Below, piece by piece: positions 1 through 12,635 of a stretch of 64,000 nucleotides of DNA. Source of the stretch: Pisolithus tinctorius (taxonomy: Eukaryota > Basidiomycota > Agaricomycetes > Boletales > Pisolithaceae); assembly GCA_024663395.1 (NCBI GenBank), contig JANFAH010000119.1, forward strand, positions 32,517-96,516. The letters run 5' to 3'. The translations under genes were made by a program, and so were the position numbers. Under the pieces are notes generated by a model, which searched no databases, was not told the DNA's origin, and saw only the letters and a list, made by a program, of their open reading frames with translations. How positions within the stretch are numbered: the stretch's first letter is position 1; the number at the start of each line of letters is the position of its first letter.

Positions 1-1788
1 GCATATAGCTCGTGCCAATCAAATAGCGACTTCATGCAATATCTCCGTCGCCGCGAAGGATTATACCAGTGCGACTTGATGCGACCAACCACAAGCTACT
101 CCGTCCCTTCAGTACCGCACAGGTGTCGTCAAAATCGATCAATCGTACCTGAGTGATGGTTCGTTCGATATGTCCCAGTGGCAAAGAGTCCGGACCAACC
201 CATCGGGTTTGAAAAGAAGAAATAAATGAATCATAAGATATCTGCAATGCCTCCATGAAAAAACAGTCCACTGCATGTTTCTGAAGAAATTTGTTTAAAA
301 TAATTCCGTTTTCATAAATAGCTGACTGCACAACGTGACGTCAGTTAGCATCGATAGAAAATTGTTAGAAAAGGCGAGCATACCTGGAAAGCGGACCGGA
401 TGTAAGCCAAAGATTGATTCGGCTTAGGCTGCCAGATACGAAGCGTGCCAACGACCTAGTGTGCACTGCGCTAAGTGTGATGATCTAGACAAGAAAGATA
501 AATACTTACGTCCCACGTAGAGAGATCGGGTATCTCGGTCAGGATAGCGAGTTGCTCTACAGAGTCGAGAAGGCCTGTTAACGTATCCCATACGCTGCTT
601 TGATCTGGTAGCTGTATTGGGTGGAGAGGAATCGCAGACACGAGAACTCGCGGGAACTGCGGATCAAACGCGCGAAGTGCGGGGGAGGATGGTCGCGGAG
701 GAGGCGGAGGAGAAGCGCGTACATGCTGCAGCATAGTGCGGGCCGTCTCAACGAGTGGTTGAAAACGGAAATAATCCTTTGACAGCAGGGCTGACAAGAT
801 TTCGACGAGTGTCTACTGTGGGGTCAGAAAGGGGATGCAACGAGCACCGAGTATGACCTTTCGCAGGACGAGGCGGTGGAAAAGCGCAGTCCTCCACGTC
901 GACCGGACTAACTCAAACGTGTTATGAGGTGCTTGTCTTTAGTAGTTTCATCCCTCACCTCGGGAGGAATTTCGAACCCAAATACAGGCTTCGTCCAGGA
1001 TGCCCAAGATGCGACTTACAGGATACGTTTCGGACATTGGTACATCACATTTCTCGCTCTGCCAGTCCTCAGACTGAAGAAGAGGGTGAGGTATGAATAA
1101 CGGAGGAATTCATGCACAGACGAACGTCATAAACGTTTCCCTTGATGAGCTCCCTCCATGCGAGATCACAACACTTCAGCAGCCCAAGTACCGAGGCTCT
1201 GAGAACGACACTGACAAGCTCAATCGGCCTTGCTCTGTCAGATTCACGATGGTGCGATTGGGCGATTGTATCCGGATCCATGTTAGGCAAGGCGTGGACG
1301 TATAAGAAAGAAAAGACCGTCTGTGAGAGAGTGCAGCCAGCATGCCATGCCATCTGAGCGGCGACGTCTCAGAACCAAACTTGGAGTATAAAAGTGGGTA
1401 ACGGACACACCTCGCAAGAAAATGCACGATCGATCATCCAGCAAACCTCCTCTGGTAAGAGCGGCGTGAGGGAATCGAAGGGTGGTCGCGAGTCATCCAA
1501 AAGCGAGAGACCACTGTCAAAGCGGGGCTCGCCAATCTGTCAAGCATCGGCGAGTGTGGTATCGATGGGAAAATCAACGTGGACATACTTCGAAAGCGGC
1601 CATGGAGTCGTGCAACGAAAAGTCTTTATCGAACAGTAAAGTACCAGGTTGCATATCTGCAAAAGATCGATTGTGATTATTTGGGATGGCAAGAACTATA
1701 AATCCACTTTACCTTGACTGGCTTGTTCAAACAGAGCCGTGACGTCCTCGTAGTTGTCGTTGTCTAGCATTTGGTATCCGTCGTCCAT
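1..1788 (-). CDS. MAK10: NatC N-terminal acetyltransferase auxiliary subunit MAK10/NAA35 (3' end beyond window)
   Basis: Auxiliary, ribosome-anchoring subunit of NatC, the cytosolic complex that acetylates N-terminal Met before hydrophobic residues. Reading leftwards, exon 1 starts with MDDGYQMLDNDNYEDVTALF at 1788. Next come exons reading DMQPGTLLFDKDFSLHDSMA and FDSGLSLLDDSRPPFDSLTP, the best conserved part of the family. They are followed by a helical segment (about 1119-1353, LRASVLGLLKCCDLAWREL), a piece around 950-1070, an exon at about 471-797 and another at about 32-331 containing QTRWVGPDS. At least six exons with introns of about 50-60 nt are needed, and the junction between the pieces at 950 and 797 was not resolved. 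The C-terminus lies left of base 1. It is divergent from the tRNA synthetase gene, with only 55 bases between the two start codons. Identification rests on remembered family motifs and is firm for the N-terminal third. Confidence 0.82.
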
Positions 1789-1843
1789 GATGGCGTCCAA
1801 CGTATGACGACTGAGAATTGGGTTTTACCAATTGGGACTTGGC

Positions 1844-3231
<1,388 letters not shown>

Positions 3232-3974
3232 AGGTGTGATCCCGTCTGTCGTCAATTTATCTAGTGGTTCTTTGTGATAGCCTGTGGAGCCACTCATGAG
3301 TACTGTCCCTAGACCACTTCTGAGATCACGGGAGCTCGAAACGGTCACATCTGTGTAGAATATGTTCATGACTATCACCGGGTCATATAAGAAATGGTGA
3401 CCTCGGTGTTGTATTGCCGCAGGACCGTGGAATTGATAGACGGGTGAAATGGACGAATTATCTCCACACGACTATGTTTCAGTGCGTTTGACACTTTGGA
3501 TCGTTATCCGTTTCCTAGCTAACCTGGGTCTATACAGATGTCCTGAATGGCAGAATGGTCACCCTCGCTATCTTTACACCCAATATATTCCATCCAGGGT
3601 TCCTTATTCTCCCCATTCAGCGCCGCTTCTACCTTTTATGTGCGACGCCTTCGTATGAGAAGGCATGGAGGCCTTGGGTTTGATGTGAGAAATTGCGCGA
3701 GATAGTCCACTTGTCGCTGTACATATCATCCGATGATGAGTGGCTTATTCACGCAACCGAAGCTGTGTCAGATTTGATAAACGACTTATACTACCACCAC
3801 CCTTTCCAGGCATGTCTGAGCCAGATCTGATCCCACTTGCATCTCTGTCGCATTTTATCACAACCACAGCATAAAGTTCGCAGTCTTGACTGATAGAGAA
3901 GGCTGTTCGAGGGCTTGATATACTTGAGTGACATTTGTGAACAGAGTATACCCGATACCTTGTCTCCTGCAGCC
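3232..3974. other. Intergenic region, no gene recognised
   Basis: About 740 bases between the tRNA synthetase stop and the PNP start. Only short open frames without family resemblance are present. It presumably holds the synthetase 3' UTR and the PNP promoter and leader. Confidence 0.6.
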
Positions 3975-5188
3975 ATGTCTCCCGGTCTCACGTACGATGC
4001 TACGATTGCCACGATTACAAGGCTAGTGCCCGACCCCGGACTACATAACCCCCGTCTCGGCATCGTCTGCGGGTCTGGACTGAGCACGCTGGTTTCCAGC
4101 CTCAAGAATGTCGTACAGATACCATACTCAAAACTGGAGGGTTTCGCGGATAGTACAGGTGTGCGACTGATTGTTCGTCGATGGTCCTCCGAGCGCTCAT
4201 CGTGATCGCGCGTAGTTGTGGGACAGAAAAGTGCCCTGGCCTTTGGCTACATCGGCAAGGACAACTACCCTGTCGTTGCCATGCTTGGACGTGTACGTTT
4301 ACCAATTCGTGATTCAGAGCGGGAACTGACGCGTATCAGATAGTTCCATCCGTACGAAGGTTATAAGCCAGCGACAGTGACTTATGGCATTCGGGTCATG
4401 AAGAGACTGGGAGTCAAGGATGTGATCAGTGAGCGCAGATTTGTTGTACTTAAGAGCAGAAGAATATTGAAGTGATATTCTCCCGCAGTTACTAACGCAG
4501 CTGGTTCCCTGACGCCAGAGATACCCGTCGGAACTAGTCAGTTCTTGCCTTACGTCTTCACATAATTTCACTGATGAGGATCGCAGTTGTGGTTGTCCAG
4601 GACCACTTTGCTTTGCCTAACTTGACGGGGATGAGCCCGTCATTCGGACCCTTGATGTCTAAAGAATACCCGCGGTTTTTGCCCCTGAGTGACGCTTATT
4701 CCACTCGTTTGCGGCGATTTGCATTTTTGGCTGCACACAAGCTTCAGTTTCCAGATGACGCGTTGGCAGAGGGTGTCTACGCCTGGGTCTCTGGCCCAGC
4801 TTACGAAACGCCTGCGGAGGGACGGTTCTTGCGAAATGCTGGTGCACATGTCGTCGGCATGAGTACCATTCCCGAGGTCGTTGCGGCACGCGAAGAAAAT
4901 CTGGAAGTCATGGTTTTGAGTCTCGTTACGAACCTGGTTGTTATACCCGACACATATCGGAGTATCAAGGCCGAGGTAAAGGCTGAGGTGAGTTGGGCGT
5001 GATTTTCTTATGATCGGGTGGATGCGAAAACCATTTCACAGCTGGCCGGCCTTCCGATCGATCGGCCTGAAATTGGTAGGGCTTCTCACGAAGAAGTAAT
5101 TGCAGTTGGTATATTGAAGACGGAGGTTATGAGATGTTTGGTGGAGCGCGTGGCTGAGTTGGTCTCGTCAGAGAAACCAACGGTTTGA
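3975..5188 (+). CDS. Purine nucleoside phosphorylase
   Basis: Cleaves inosine and guanosine with phosphate to free base and ribose-1-phosphate (purine salvage, cytosol; EC 2.4.2.1). Exon 1 (3975 to about 4158) reads MSPGLTYDATIATI and then LGIVCGSGLSTL, the phosphate-binding GSGL loop. Later exons give AFGYIGKDNYPVVAMLGR, FHPYEGYKPATVTYG, ITNAAGSLTPEIPVG, VVVVQDHFALPNLTG, and the strongly diagnostic GPAYETPAEGRFLRNAGAHV followed by VGMSTIPEVVAARE. The final exon, after an intron at about 4988-5042, ends AELVSSEKPTV and stop. There are roughly seven exons. This is the trimeric PNP family, close to its usual length of about 300-320 residues. It converges on the mitochondrial L28 gene with about 176 bases between stops. 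The exact yeast-style gene symbol is left open. Confidence 0.93.
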
Positions 5189-5364
5189 TGGTGGCAGCTA
5201 GGGACTGGCACTCGTCATGGAAAAGGATCATAACTGGGAAAGAATCAGGATAACCCATAATATCGCTTCGATATTGACGTGATTTGGTTACAGTGTACCT
5301 CCTGGAGGAACAAACAGTCTTAGAATACCTTGGTAGCAATCAGTGCGAATGTGTAGTCCACTTG

Positions 5365-5994
5365 TCACCGCGCAGACACGCTCGGCGAAAGCGAGCTGTG
5401 CTGAGCACCAAGGATAGGGCCAGCCAATGACTCAGACCTCCTCCGTTCCTTCTTCGCTTGCACCTTCCTCTGAGCTTGAAGTTGTTTTTGGCTCGCTAGT
5501 CGTGCCGCCTGCTCCTCGGCAAGCTGTTTCTCCTTCTCTAATCTTGCAGCCTCCTCTTCCACGCGTTTTGCCTCGGCCTGGGCGTCGGCTTCTGTCTGCA
5601 GTGCCTCGCGAACGATTATTCGAAGACGCATGCCTTCATAACCGAGGAGTTCTGGCTTGGTTTTGAGAAGGTACTGGTCAAGACCACCGTGCTGTATTTC
5701 AACATGTATATGAGATGATTCTGGAACAAATGACACGGGTGGGTCGGGAAGCACCTTCTTTATGGTCTTTAGGGCGCGTGTCGTGACCTTGAGTTCCAAC
5801 TTACGACCCAGTGCTTCTGACATGAGGCGTTTGTTCTGTACGTTGGGTAGCCATGTTCTGCGAGTCTTTTTCTTGGAAAATGGGACGTTATTCCCGTATT
5901 GCTTCAGCTTTCCATGAAAAAGACCAAGCGAAGAACGTTTGAAGGGCGTGGAGACATTTGCGAGGGAGGCTAGGGCACGCAAGGAAGGGAACAT
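5365..5994 (-). CDS. Mitochondrial ribosomal protein bL28m
   Basis: Single-exon 209-residue protein. Residues about 20-80 (SSLGLFHGKLKQYGNNVPFS and the following KKKTRRTWLPNVQNKRLMSE) are the bacterial L28 core used by the mitochondrial large subunit; the family equivalent in yeast is MRPL24. The first 20 residues are Ser/Ala/Leu/Arg-rich without acidic residues, as expected of a mitochondrial presequence. From about residue 135 to the end there is a low-complexity tail of alternating E, A, R, Q and K, a predicted charged single helix or coiled coil, longer than the bacterial protein needs. The start is the first ATG of the frame, just 83 bases from the tRNA gene that lies upstream on the same strand. 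Confidence 0.9.
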   Translation of the reverse strand: MFPSLRALASLANVSTPFKRSSLGLFHGKLKQYGNNVPFSKKKTRRTWLPNVQNKRLMSEALGRKLELKVTTRALKTIKKVLPDPPVSFVPESSHIHVEIQHGGLDQYLLKTKPELLGYEGMRLRIIVREALQTEADAQAEAKRVEEEAARLEKEKQLAEEQAARLASQKQLQAQRKVQAKKERRRSESLAGPILGAQHSSLSPSVSAR

Positions 5995-6077
5995 GGTAAA
6001 CTCGAGTTACCAGGGTATCTGTCTGGCAAGCAATTTCTTGGGTGGCTGTGCTAATGCGGCTGGCAAGCAAAAAAGAG

Positions 6078-6161
6078 TGGACAAATCCGGACTCGAACCG
6101 GAGACCCCCCGCAATCAGCGCCATGCTAAGCGGATGTGATAACCAGCTACACCATATGCCC
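6078..6161 (-). tRNA. tRNA-Ala (anticodon AGC) with a short intron
   Basis: Read on the minus strand: acceptor 5' strand GGGCATA and 3' strand TTTGTCC plus discriminator A. The G3:U70 pair is the alanine identity element. The T arm is TCCGG-TTCGAGT-CCGGA. The anticodon stem is TCCGC/GCGGG with loop TTAGCA...T, giving anticodon AGC. A 10-base insertion (TGGCGCTGAT) sits one base 3' of the anticodon, the canonical site of eukaryotic nuclear tRNA introns. The internal promoters are visible: a B box (GGTTCGAGTCC) and an A-box-like D arm (TGGTGTAGCTGG). Position 6:67 is a T:T mismatch. No 3' CCA is encoded. Confidence 0.9.
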
Positions 6162-6310
6162 GACGAGAGAACCTGCACTGGGCGCCTACAGAATGGAAGG
6201 TAACCGTATCAAGTGACCCATACGTCATAGTAGGCCAGTGGACGTCATCTGCAATATGGGTGTGATGGTGCATATGAGGGGACTGCATTTTGCACACATC
6301 CCTGGCAACT

Positions 6311-8164
6311 ATGGACCCGGATAACAAACCAAAGGGTCCTTCTCCGCACTACTCGCTTTACCAGAGGCAAGTGTTCAGGGAGGGCGGGGAACAGGGCGTG
6401 CGTACGTGTTCAGCCCCGCTCAGCACCCCTAACTTATTGTCCTGAAATATCCTTTGATAGCGCCGTTCTTCTCTGTTCATCCCAAACAGTTACAAGCCTC
6501 CACCAAGGAAACGCTTGACTACAGGTCATACTTATATGCAAATTCAAACGCTGGGCTTTCATGGACAGACCACGCCAACAGGTAGGCTGGCCGGTTTCGA
6601 CAGACATCGACACTACGCTTAATCCTTCCCTTAGGGAAGCATTTTATCGCTGGCGTATAATTCCGCGTATGCTTGTAGATACGAGCACAAGGGATCTTTC
6701 TGGTGAGCCTTGTTCTCATTGTCGTGGAGGGGCATCGATGGACCACTGTAGTCGATGTCTTTGGCCATCGCATTCCTGCGCCGATCTTGTTTGCACCCAT
6801 TGGGATCAACAAACTCTACAGCCCAGAGGGCGAATTGGTCCCAGCGAAAGTCGCAGGAGAACTTGGTCTTCCGGTGAGCCATTTCCAGCAAGGTTAACTT
6901 TCTGTTTCATGATTGTGACCATGGTGAGACATTATTAGTACTGTCTTTCCACTGCAGCCTCTCAATCGATAGAGGATGTAGCAGCTGCCAACGATGCCGG
7001 CGCCGCGAGCGTGGAACAACACAGCACAGATCACAGTGGCAAGAAAGCCAAAACCCCACGCTTTTTCCAACTGTATATGGGTCATGATGATGACGTCGTA
7101 GGTTCCGTGGTTTCATCCTGTTGCTGCAGCATGACAAGGTGCATTCAGACCATTTCTCTCTTGACACGGGCATGGAACTCTGGATTCGACGTTTGCATGC
7201 TTACCGTGGATACATGGCAACTTGGTTGGCGGCCCACGGACATTGACGCCGCGAATTACACGTGAGCACTTGCTTTTCCACAAGGTTCTAACGGTACTAA
7301 TCTGACATCTATAGCTTCTATTATCCTGGAACTGTATGTCATAACCCATTACCCTCGGAAGAGTATCAGGTTGATCAACGGCCTTAGCCTGGAAATGAAA
7401 TGGGTGAATCCGACCCGACTTTCATGCGTAAGTATGGAAGCGAACTCTCCCGCGACAAGGGGACTTGGATAGACAAATGCGTGTGGCACGGAAAAGCTCA
7501 TACCTGGGACAGAGTGAAATGGGTCGAAAAGGAGGTGATTTGATCTGCCAGTATCCGTGCGGTCTCACCTAAACTTCAAATTCTTCGACTAGTGGCACCG
7601 CATCTCAGGCGGACGCCCATTTCTCCTTAAAGGTATTCAAGCTGGGGCGGACGCGCAGGCAGCCCTCGAAGCTGGATGCGCGGGTGTGGTCGTCAGTAAT
7701 CATGCCGGGCGCCAAGTAGACGGTGCGATTTCCAGCTTGGACGCCCTTGAGGATGTGGTCAATGCAGTCGGTGGGAGTACGTGATATACCTTCTGCGGCT
7801 TCTCATTCCCGTTGATTGTTCCGAGAACCACTATTCCAGAGATGACCATCCTTTTCGATTCTGGGATACGAACAGGGTCGGATGTATTCAAGGCTATTGC
7901 CCTTGGTGCCGATGCGGTACTAGTTGGACGGTTGTGGGTTTGGGGTATGTCACACGGAGGAGAAGCGGGTTGTAGGCATGTCATGAAATCCTTGCTTGCT
8001 GTGAGTCGTGAAATTCAGTCCGGTACTCGCGACCTCATTGTCCTATCCGTGAATAATAGGACGTGGACATCACAATGACAGTGGGTGGGTATCGTTCTAT
8101 TACGGACGATGTGAAACGTCACGCTCTCAAGTGGTGTCCATATGGCACTATGCCGCCGGAGTGA
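6311..8164 (+). CDS. FMN-dependent alpha-hydroxy acid oxidase/dehydrogenase, lactate 2-monooxygenase-like
   Basis: PF01070-type TIM-barrel flavoenzyme oxidising 2-hydroxy acids such as lactate; no cytochrome b5 domain is present, so it is not cytochrome b2. The ATG at 6311 opens MDPDNKPKGPSPHYSLYQRQ. Later exons read ANSNAGLSWTDHANR, FYRWRIIPRMLVDTSTRDLS, FGHRIPAPILFAPIGINKLY, YCLSTAASQSIEDVAAA (starting at 6939 after a TTAG acceptor), TVDTWQLGWRPTDID, and GVVVSNHAGRQVDGAI with the catalytic His of the family. After that come FDSGIRTGSDVFKAIALGAD (the FMN phosphate-binding helix) and VGRLWVWGMSHGG. The last exon ends GTMPPE and stop. About nine introns are needed, all joins in frame. The closest family members known to me are annotated lactate 2-monooxygenase; the substrate is inferred only. 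It converges on the folate gene. Confidence 0.9.
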
Positions 8165-8318
8165 CCACACACGGCATTGTAAAATCCAGAGACAATGAAA
8201 GAAGTACAGAGAGAAGCACTTTCGACCTCGCTTTTCAATATTTATTTCCTAAGTCTTGGTCTACATTTCATAAGTACAAAGAAGACGAGTACAAGGGGCT
8301 AGAATCTGCAGCTGAGCG

Positions 8319-10110
8319 TCATGAATCCCACCCATTCCATATCGCAGAGGATGTAGCAACAACATCCCGCATCTGTAGTACGTCATGTACTCTTACGACG
8401 TTCGCGCCCTGTTGAACGGCGCATGCCACTGTAGCAGCTGTGGCCCAAACTCGTTCATGAGGTGAAGTTTCTCTCCCTTTATAAGCCCCCACCGAATCGG
8501 GACGTTTCAACAGGGCACCTAAAAATGATTTCTTGGATGTGCCAATGAGTAACGGATATCCTACAAGGCGGTTTCCAGGCCTGTCGGCAGTGATGGATGC
8601 TGCATTGCGCAATAAGGCGTATTGGGCGTCTACAGGTTTGCTGAAGCCGATGCCGGGATCGATAATAACGAGCCATCTGCGTACACCCCCGGCACCCCCA
8701 ACGATTGCCTCAACCTTATCCCCGAGTTCACTTTGTATAGCCCTAACCAAGTCACCGTTGTAATGACTGTAATCCTTGTTTGAACGTACATCGCCACCTC
8801 GAGAATGCATGAGAACGACAGGTACGGATAGCCGACGCGCAACGTCACGCATCTTGAGTAAATGTTCGGCTGAGGCTTGAACGAGTGGATAATCCGGTCC
8901 TGTGAAAGCATAGACATCGTTTATGCAATTCGCGCCGGCCTGAACTGCAGCTTCTGCGACGTTCCATCGAAAAGTATCGATCGAGATCAAAACATTCGCG
9001 ACGTCCTCGCGCTCTTGAGCGCGGATGGCACTGATGATAGGAATTACCCTATCCATTTCCTCGTTTTCCGAGACAAGTGTCGTGCCAGGACGGGTGGAGC
9101 ATCCACCGACGTCGACGATATGTGCGCCCGATTCAACAGAGGTTCTTACGTACTGCAAGGCCGCAGGGACAGTATCATACATCGAGCCATCGGAAAAAGA
9201 GTCTGGTGTGACATTGAGGGTAGCCATAATATGGGTCGTGTGGGGGCCAGGCGTTCCCGTCGAATCGATGGAGCTGACGATCCGGTACTTGGCTGTGGGT
9301 GGTACTGAAGGGAATCCATAGGGGGTGGGACTAGCAGCAAATGGGTACTTTGGAAACGGGAGGACTTTGAGCATAGGAGGCTCATTGACTCTCCGGGCCG
9401 AAAGGATGTCGCTAAGGAGCGTGCGTATAGTTTTCCCGTGCACAGGATGTACGAAATCGGGTATCATGCTACTCGCGGCGTTCAGGTTTAATTACCCCAT
9501 GCCTTCATTGTTCACGGACTCACTCGTTCAGGGGGCGCAGAACAAATTCTCTCTCAGCCAGCCGCGGGTGAGGGACGACTAGTTCACCAGTGAGGTTCTG
9601 CAGATCATGTTGCTTGTCTTCAGGTCGCGTATCGATCTTTTCGTCATCGTAGGTCAGGATGTCCAGGTCTACAGCACGCGGTCCATTGCGGATCGTAGGG
9701 ACCCTTCCTACTACATCTTCTATTTTCTTCAGCAAGTGAAGCAGAGCCACTGGCTGGAGGTTCGTCTCCACCTGTTGACAATTCAATGAAGAACGAACAT
9801 ATCGCTAGATGAAGGAGGTGCGTACAATGCATGCACAATTCGCGAAACGAGGTTGGTCAGTGACGTACATAGGGGCAGTTTCATACATGAAACTTGTGTC
9901 GATAACAGATACTTGAGCCTCGTTGTCTGGGCCCTCCAGGAGAGCCTGTGGTACTTCGAGAAGACGCAAAGCCATCTCGATGTTTGCGAATCGATCACCA
10001 AGATTCGAGCCAAGGGCAATGGCTACAGTATGAAAACCCAGAAGTGATTGACATCTGCAAATCGCGTTACCCCCCGAATGTAACAGCTGCTGTAACGAGG
10101 AACAGCCCAT
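8319..10110 (-). CDS. FOL1: Bifunctional folate synthesis protein: HPPK (FolK) - dihydropteroate synthase (FolP)
   Basis: Three exons. Exon 1 (10110 to about 9830) begins MGCSSLQQLLHSGG and reaches VAIALGSNLGDRF, the HPPK N-terminus. Exon 2 (about 9776-9536) has RNGPRAVDLDILTYDD, the HPPK metal/ATP motif, and GELVVPHPRLAEREFVLRPL. Exon 3 (about 9468-8319) is dihydropteroate synthase: MATLNVTPDSFSDGS, then HIVDVGGCSTRPG, ISIDTFRWNVAEAAV, CINDVYAFTG, VVLMHSRGG, and near the end GTSKKSFLGALLKRPD. HPPK pyrophosphorylates 6-hydroxymethyl-dihydropterin and DHPS joins it to p-aminobenzoate; the DHPS domain is the sulfonamide target. Most fungal FOL1 proteins begin with a dihydroneopterin aldolase domain. 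None is visible here: the next gene upstream starts 175 bases away on the other strand. Confidence 0.93.
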
Positions 10111-10285
10111 TGAGATAGAAGGAGTTTTCTGAGCGGTGGGAGTCAGTTCAAAGTCTTCCCGTTTCCGGGTGCGATGTCAGTATGAAATGCGCTACTGAAT
10201 AGAATATGGGTACTACTCTGAGACTGTGTCGGTCTTCATCGCAGCTGGTGACGAGCAGGATGTTTACGTAATTCTACTCTCTACC

Positions 10286-11469
10286 ATGAGTGTGCATTCC
10301 GCCTTGGAAGAGCTCGCCAGGTATCGAGCCCGGAACAAGCGAGCGTCGCAAGAAGTCTTTGAGAAAGGGACTTTGATATTACAGAAAAATGGACACAAGA
10401 AGATGGGTGATGAAGGTCTGTGTTATGTGCGTCCGGAGTAGGTCACCTCGTACTGAGTTCCTTTTCACTAGTTTGGGACTTCCTGGAACAGCTCGCACTC
10501 GCAGCCATAGATGTTGGTCGCTTGGAGGTGGCAGACGTGCGTATGGGTTCGGAATGGTCTAATTTGACTGGCTGAAGAGCTGTTTTGCCAGCGATGCTTG
10601 CGACAACTCTCAGACAAGTTTCCCCAGTCACCACGAGTAAACTGTCTCGCAGGGATTCGGTTAGAAGCCTCGGAGCCACCTGAAACTGCCCTGAAATACT
10701 ACTCGGACTTGCTTGAAGCTGACCCTACCAATGTCGTTCGTATCTCTCTGCTACGGCTAGGTGGTTGACTGATTTGGTCTTCTTGCGTGACTCAAGGCAG
10801 TATGGAAGCGGAGGATTTCTGTTCTACGCAGGATGGGACAAATGGAAGAGGCCATTTCTGAGTTGTCACAATACCTGGACACGTTTTACACCGATATCGA
10901 AGGTTGGCTCGAACTCGCCGATATCTACGCATGTTGCAACCAGTATGTCATTTGGTATCCAAACACGCTATCATACTGAACTTACGGGATGCACAGGTAT
11001 GACTATTCTCTCCAGGCACTATCACATACCCTTCTTCTTGCGCCGCAGAATCCGGTATATGCCCTGCAATTTGCTGAGACGGCATATACCGCTGGCGACT
11101 TGCCGTTGTCGTTAAAGATGTTTCTTATGGTTATCGATATGACGGACGGGGACGAGACGGAATGCCTCTCAGAGTCGACACCGCTTGGTATCACTGTACG
11201 CGCTTGGTACGGCGTCAAACTTGTGCGTCCGCTTCCCCTTTCTTGGCTCCGAGTACTGACCTTTCATACGTACGCAGTGCACAAGACGCATGTCCCGGGA
11301 TCCACAACTCGTCACCACTTCGGCATCGGGTACCTCCCCACCGAGGCACGCAGCCATACTTGATGAGCTGGCGACTGAGCGTCTACGAGTCGCATACTCG
11401 AGCGCAGGGAAGAAGGGTGACATTGCCCAGGGGAGGGGCATAGTGTTTTCATGGGTGGCTTCCCCTTAA
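10286..11469 (+). CDS. EMC2: ER membrane protein complex subunit 2 (EMC2, TPR protein)
   Basis: Cytosolic TPR scaffold of the EMC insertase for tail-anchored and polytopic membrane proteins. Exon 1 (10286 to about 10415) reads MSVHSALEELARYRARNKRA. After an intron it continues WDFLEQLALAAIDVGRLEVA. Later exons read VNCLAGIRLEASEPPETALK, YYSDLLEADPTN, then YLDTFYTDIEGWLELADIYA and QNPVYALQFAETAYTAGDL, the helical pairs typical of TPR repeats in EMC2. The last exon ends ERLRVAYSSAGKKGDIAQG and VFSWVASP before the stop at 11467-11469. About 300 residues, the family size. Divergent from the folate gene with 175 bases between starts. Confidence 0.88.
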
Positions 11470-11712
11470 GGGTTGCAAGGTCGTCTTATCGCTTCCATAG
11501 TGACTCTCTCGGCGTATATAACATAACACCTACGTGAACAGCGACACGCTGACTTGGCAGGGCTTATACCCCACTTTTGATACGCCCTTGTGTTTCTGGG
11601 AGCGAGCACAGTGCAGGCATGGACAGGGGCAAATTGCCCATATATGTCAGAGACAACGTGGCTCAACAACCTCGTACTCGCCCTTTGAGCTTCCAACGGT
11701 TGCACCGTCAAG

Positions 11713-12635
11713 ATGTTCGCTGAGGAACTCAAGACGCTACGCCGACTAGGGTTTCGACACGTTGGTTCTTTCGATTATGAACTATAGTAGCAAGGCATAC
11801 TGATGCTCAGCCTGGGAGGCAGCTACTCCTCCAACTGCTCAATTTTGCATCCGTGATAGCTTCGGGATTGATGATATGGAAGGGGTTGGGGCTTTTCTTC
11901 AACACCGAGTCTCCTATCGTGGTAGTCTTGAGGTAGGAGCTCGGGAACCTCTCGTCTGGCATCCATCTTACACCTCTCGTCGCTTCGTTGGGGGCGCATA
12001 GTGGTTCCATGGAACCCGCATTTTATCGGGGCGATCTACTGTTTTTAACCAACCCTGTGAACGAAAAGTACCAAACCGGTGACATTACTGTCTACAAGAT
12101 ACCAGGCGTTGAAATACCTATTGTCCACCGTGTTCTGGAAACTCATGATGTGTTCATTTCGAATTCGACTCAGAAGTCAAAGAAGGATTTGTGAGTAGTT
12201 CCTCTCCAAGCTCAAGTCTTTTGAGACTGAGAAATACAAGGTTGGCGAGGTATTCACCTGGCCACAACCAACTTCTGCTCACAAAGGGTGACAATAACCA
12301 CGCTGACGATATCGAATTGTATCGCGGTCTGGAATTCCTTGAACGACGACATATTGTCGGGAAAGTGCGCGGGTGTGTCACAGTTCTCCTTTTGATGGTG
12401 TGCAGAGGCGTGATCGTCATCTACGTGCCCCGTCACCCTTGCGTGAGTTGCTTTACTGACTCGGATGACCCCACAGATTTGTCCCATATATTGGCTACAT
12501 CACGATCGCTATGGTGATATTTCAGCATGGTCGTTTGTTTCACTTCGCTGACACGGTTGATAGAATGACTTTCCGCAATTGAAGTATGCGATGTTGGGTG
12601 GATTGGGCTTGTTAGCTCTTCTGCAGCGAGAATAG
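11713..12635 (+). CDS. SEC11: Signal peptidase complex catalytic subunit SEC11
   Basis: ER signal peptidase (S26 serine protease) that removes signal peptides. Exons give [16 protein letters not shown], then the single transmembrane region [20 protein letters not shown], then [19 protein letters not shown], where the Ser of SGSMEP is the nucleophile. [11 protein letters not shown] contains the catalytic HRV His, [13 protein letters not shown] is the conserved KGDNN box, and the tail is [20 protein letters not shown]. In the last join the donor is ATG/gtgata and the acceptor tgatag/AAT, which restores the family C-terminus ending LLALLQRE. The exon edge around 12165-12265 is uncertain. Tandem with EMC2, 243 bases downstream. 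Confidence 0.93.
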
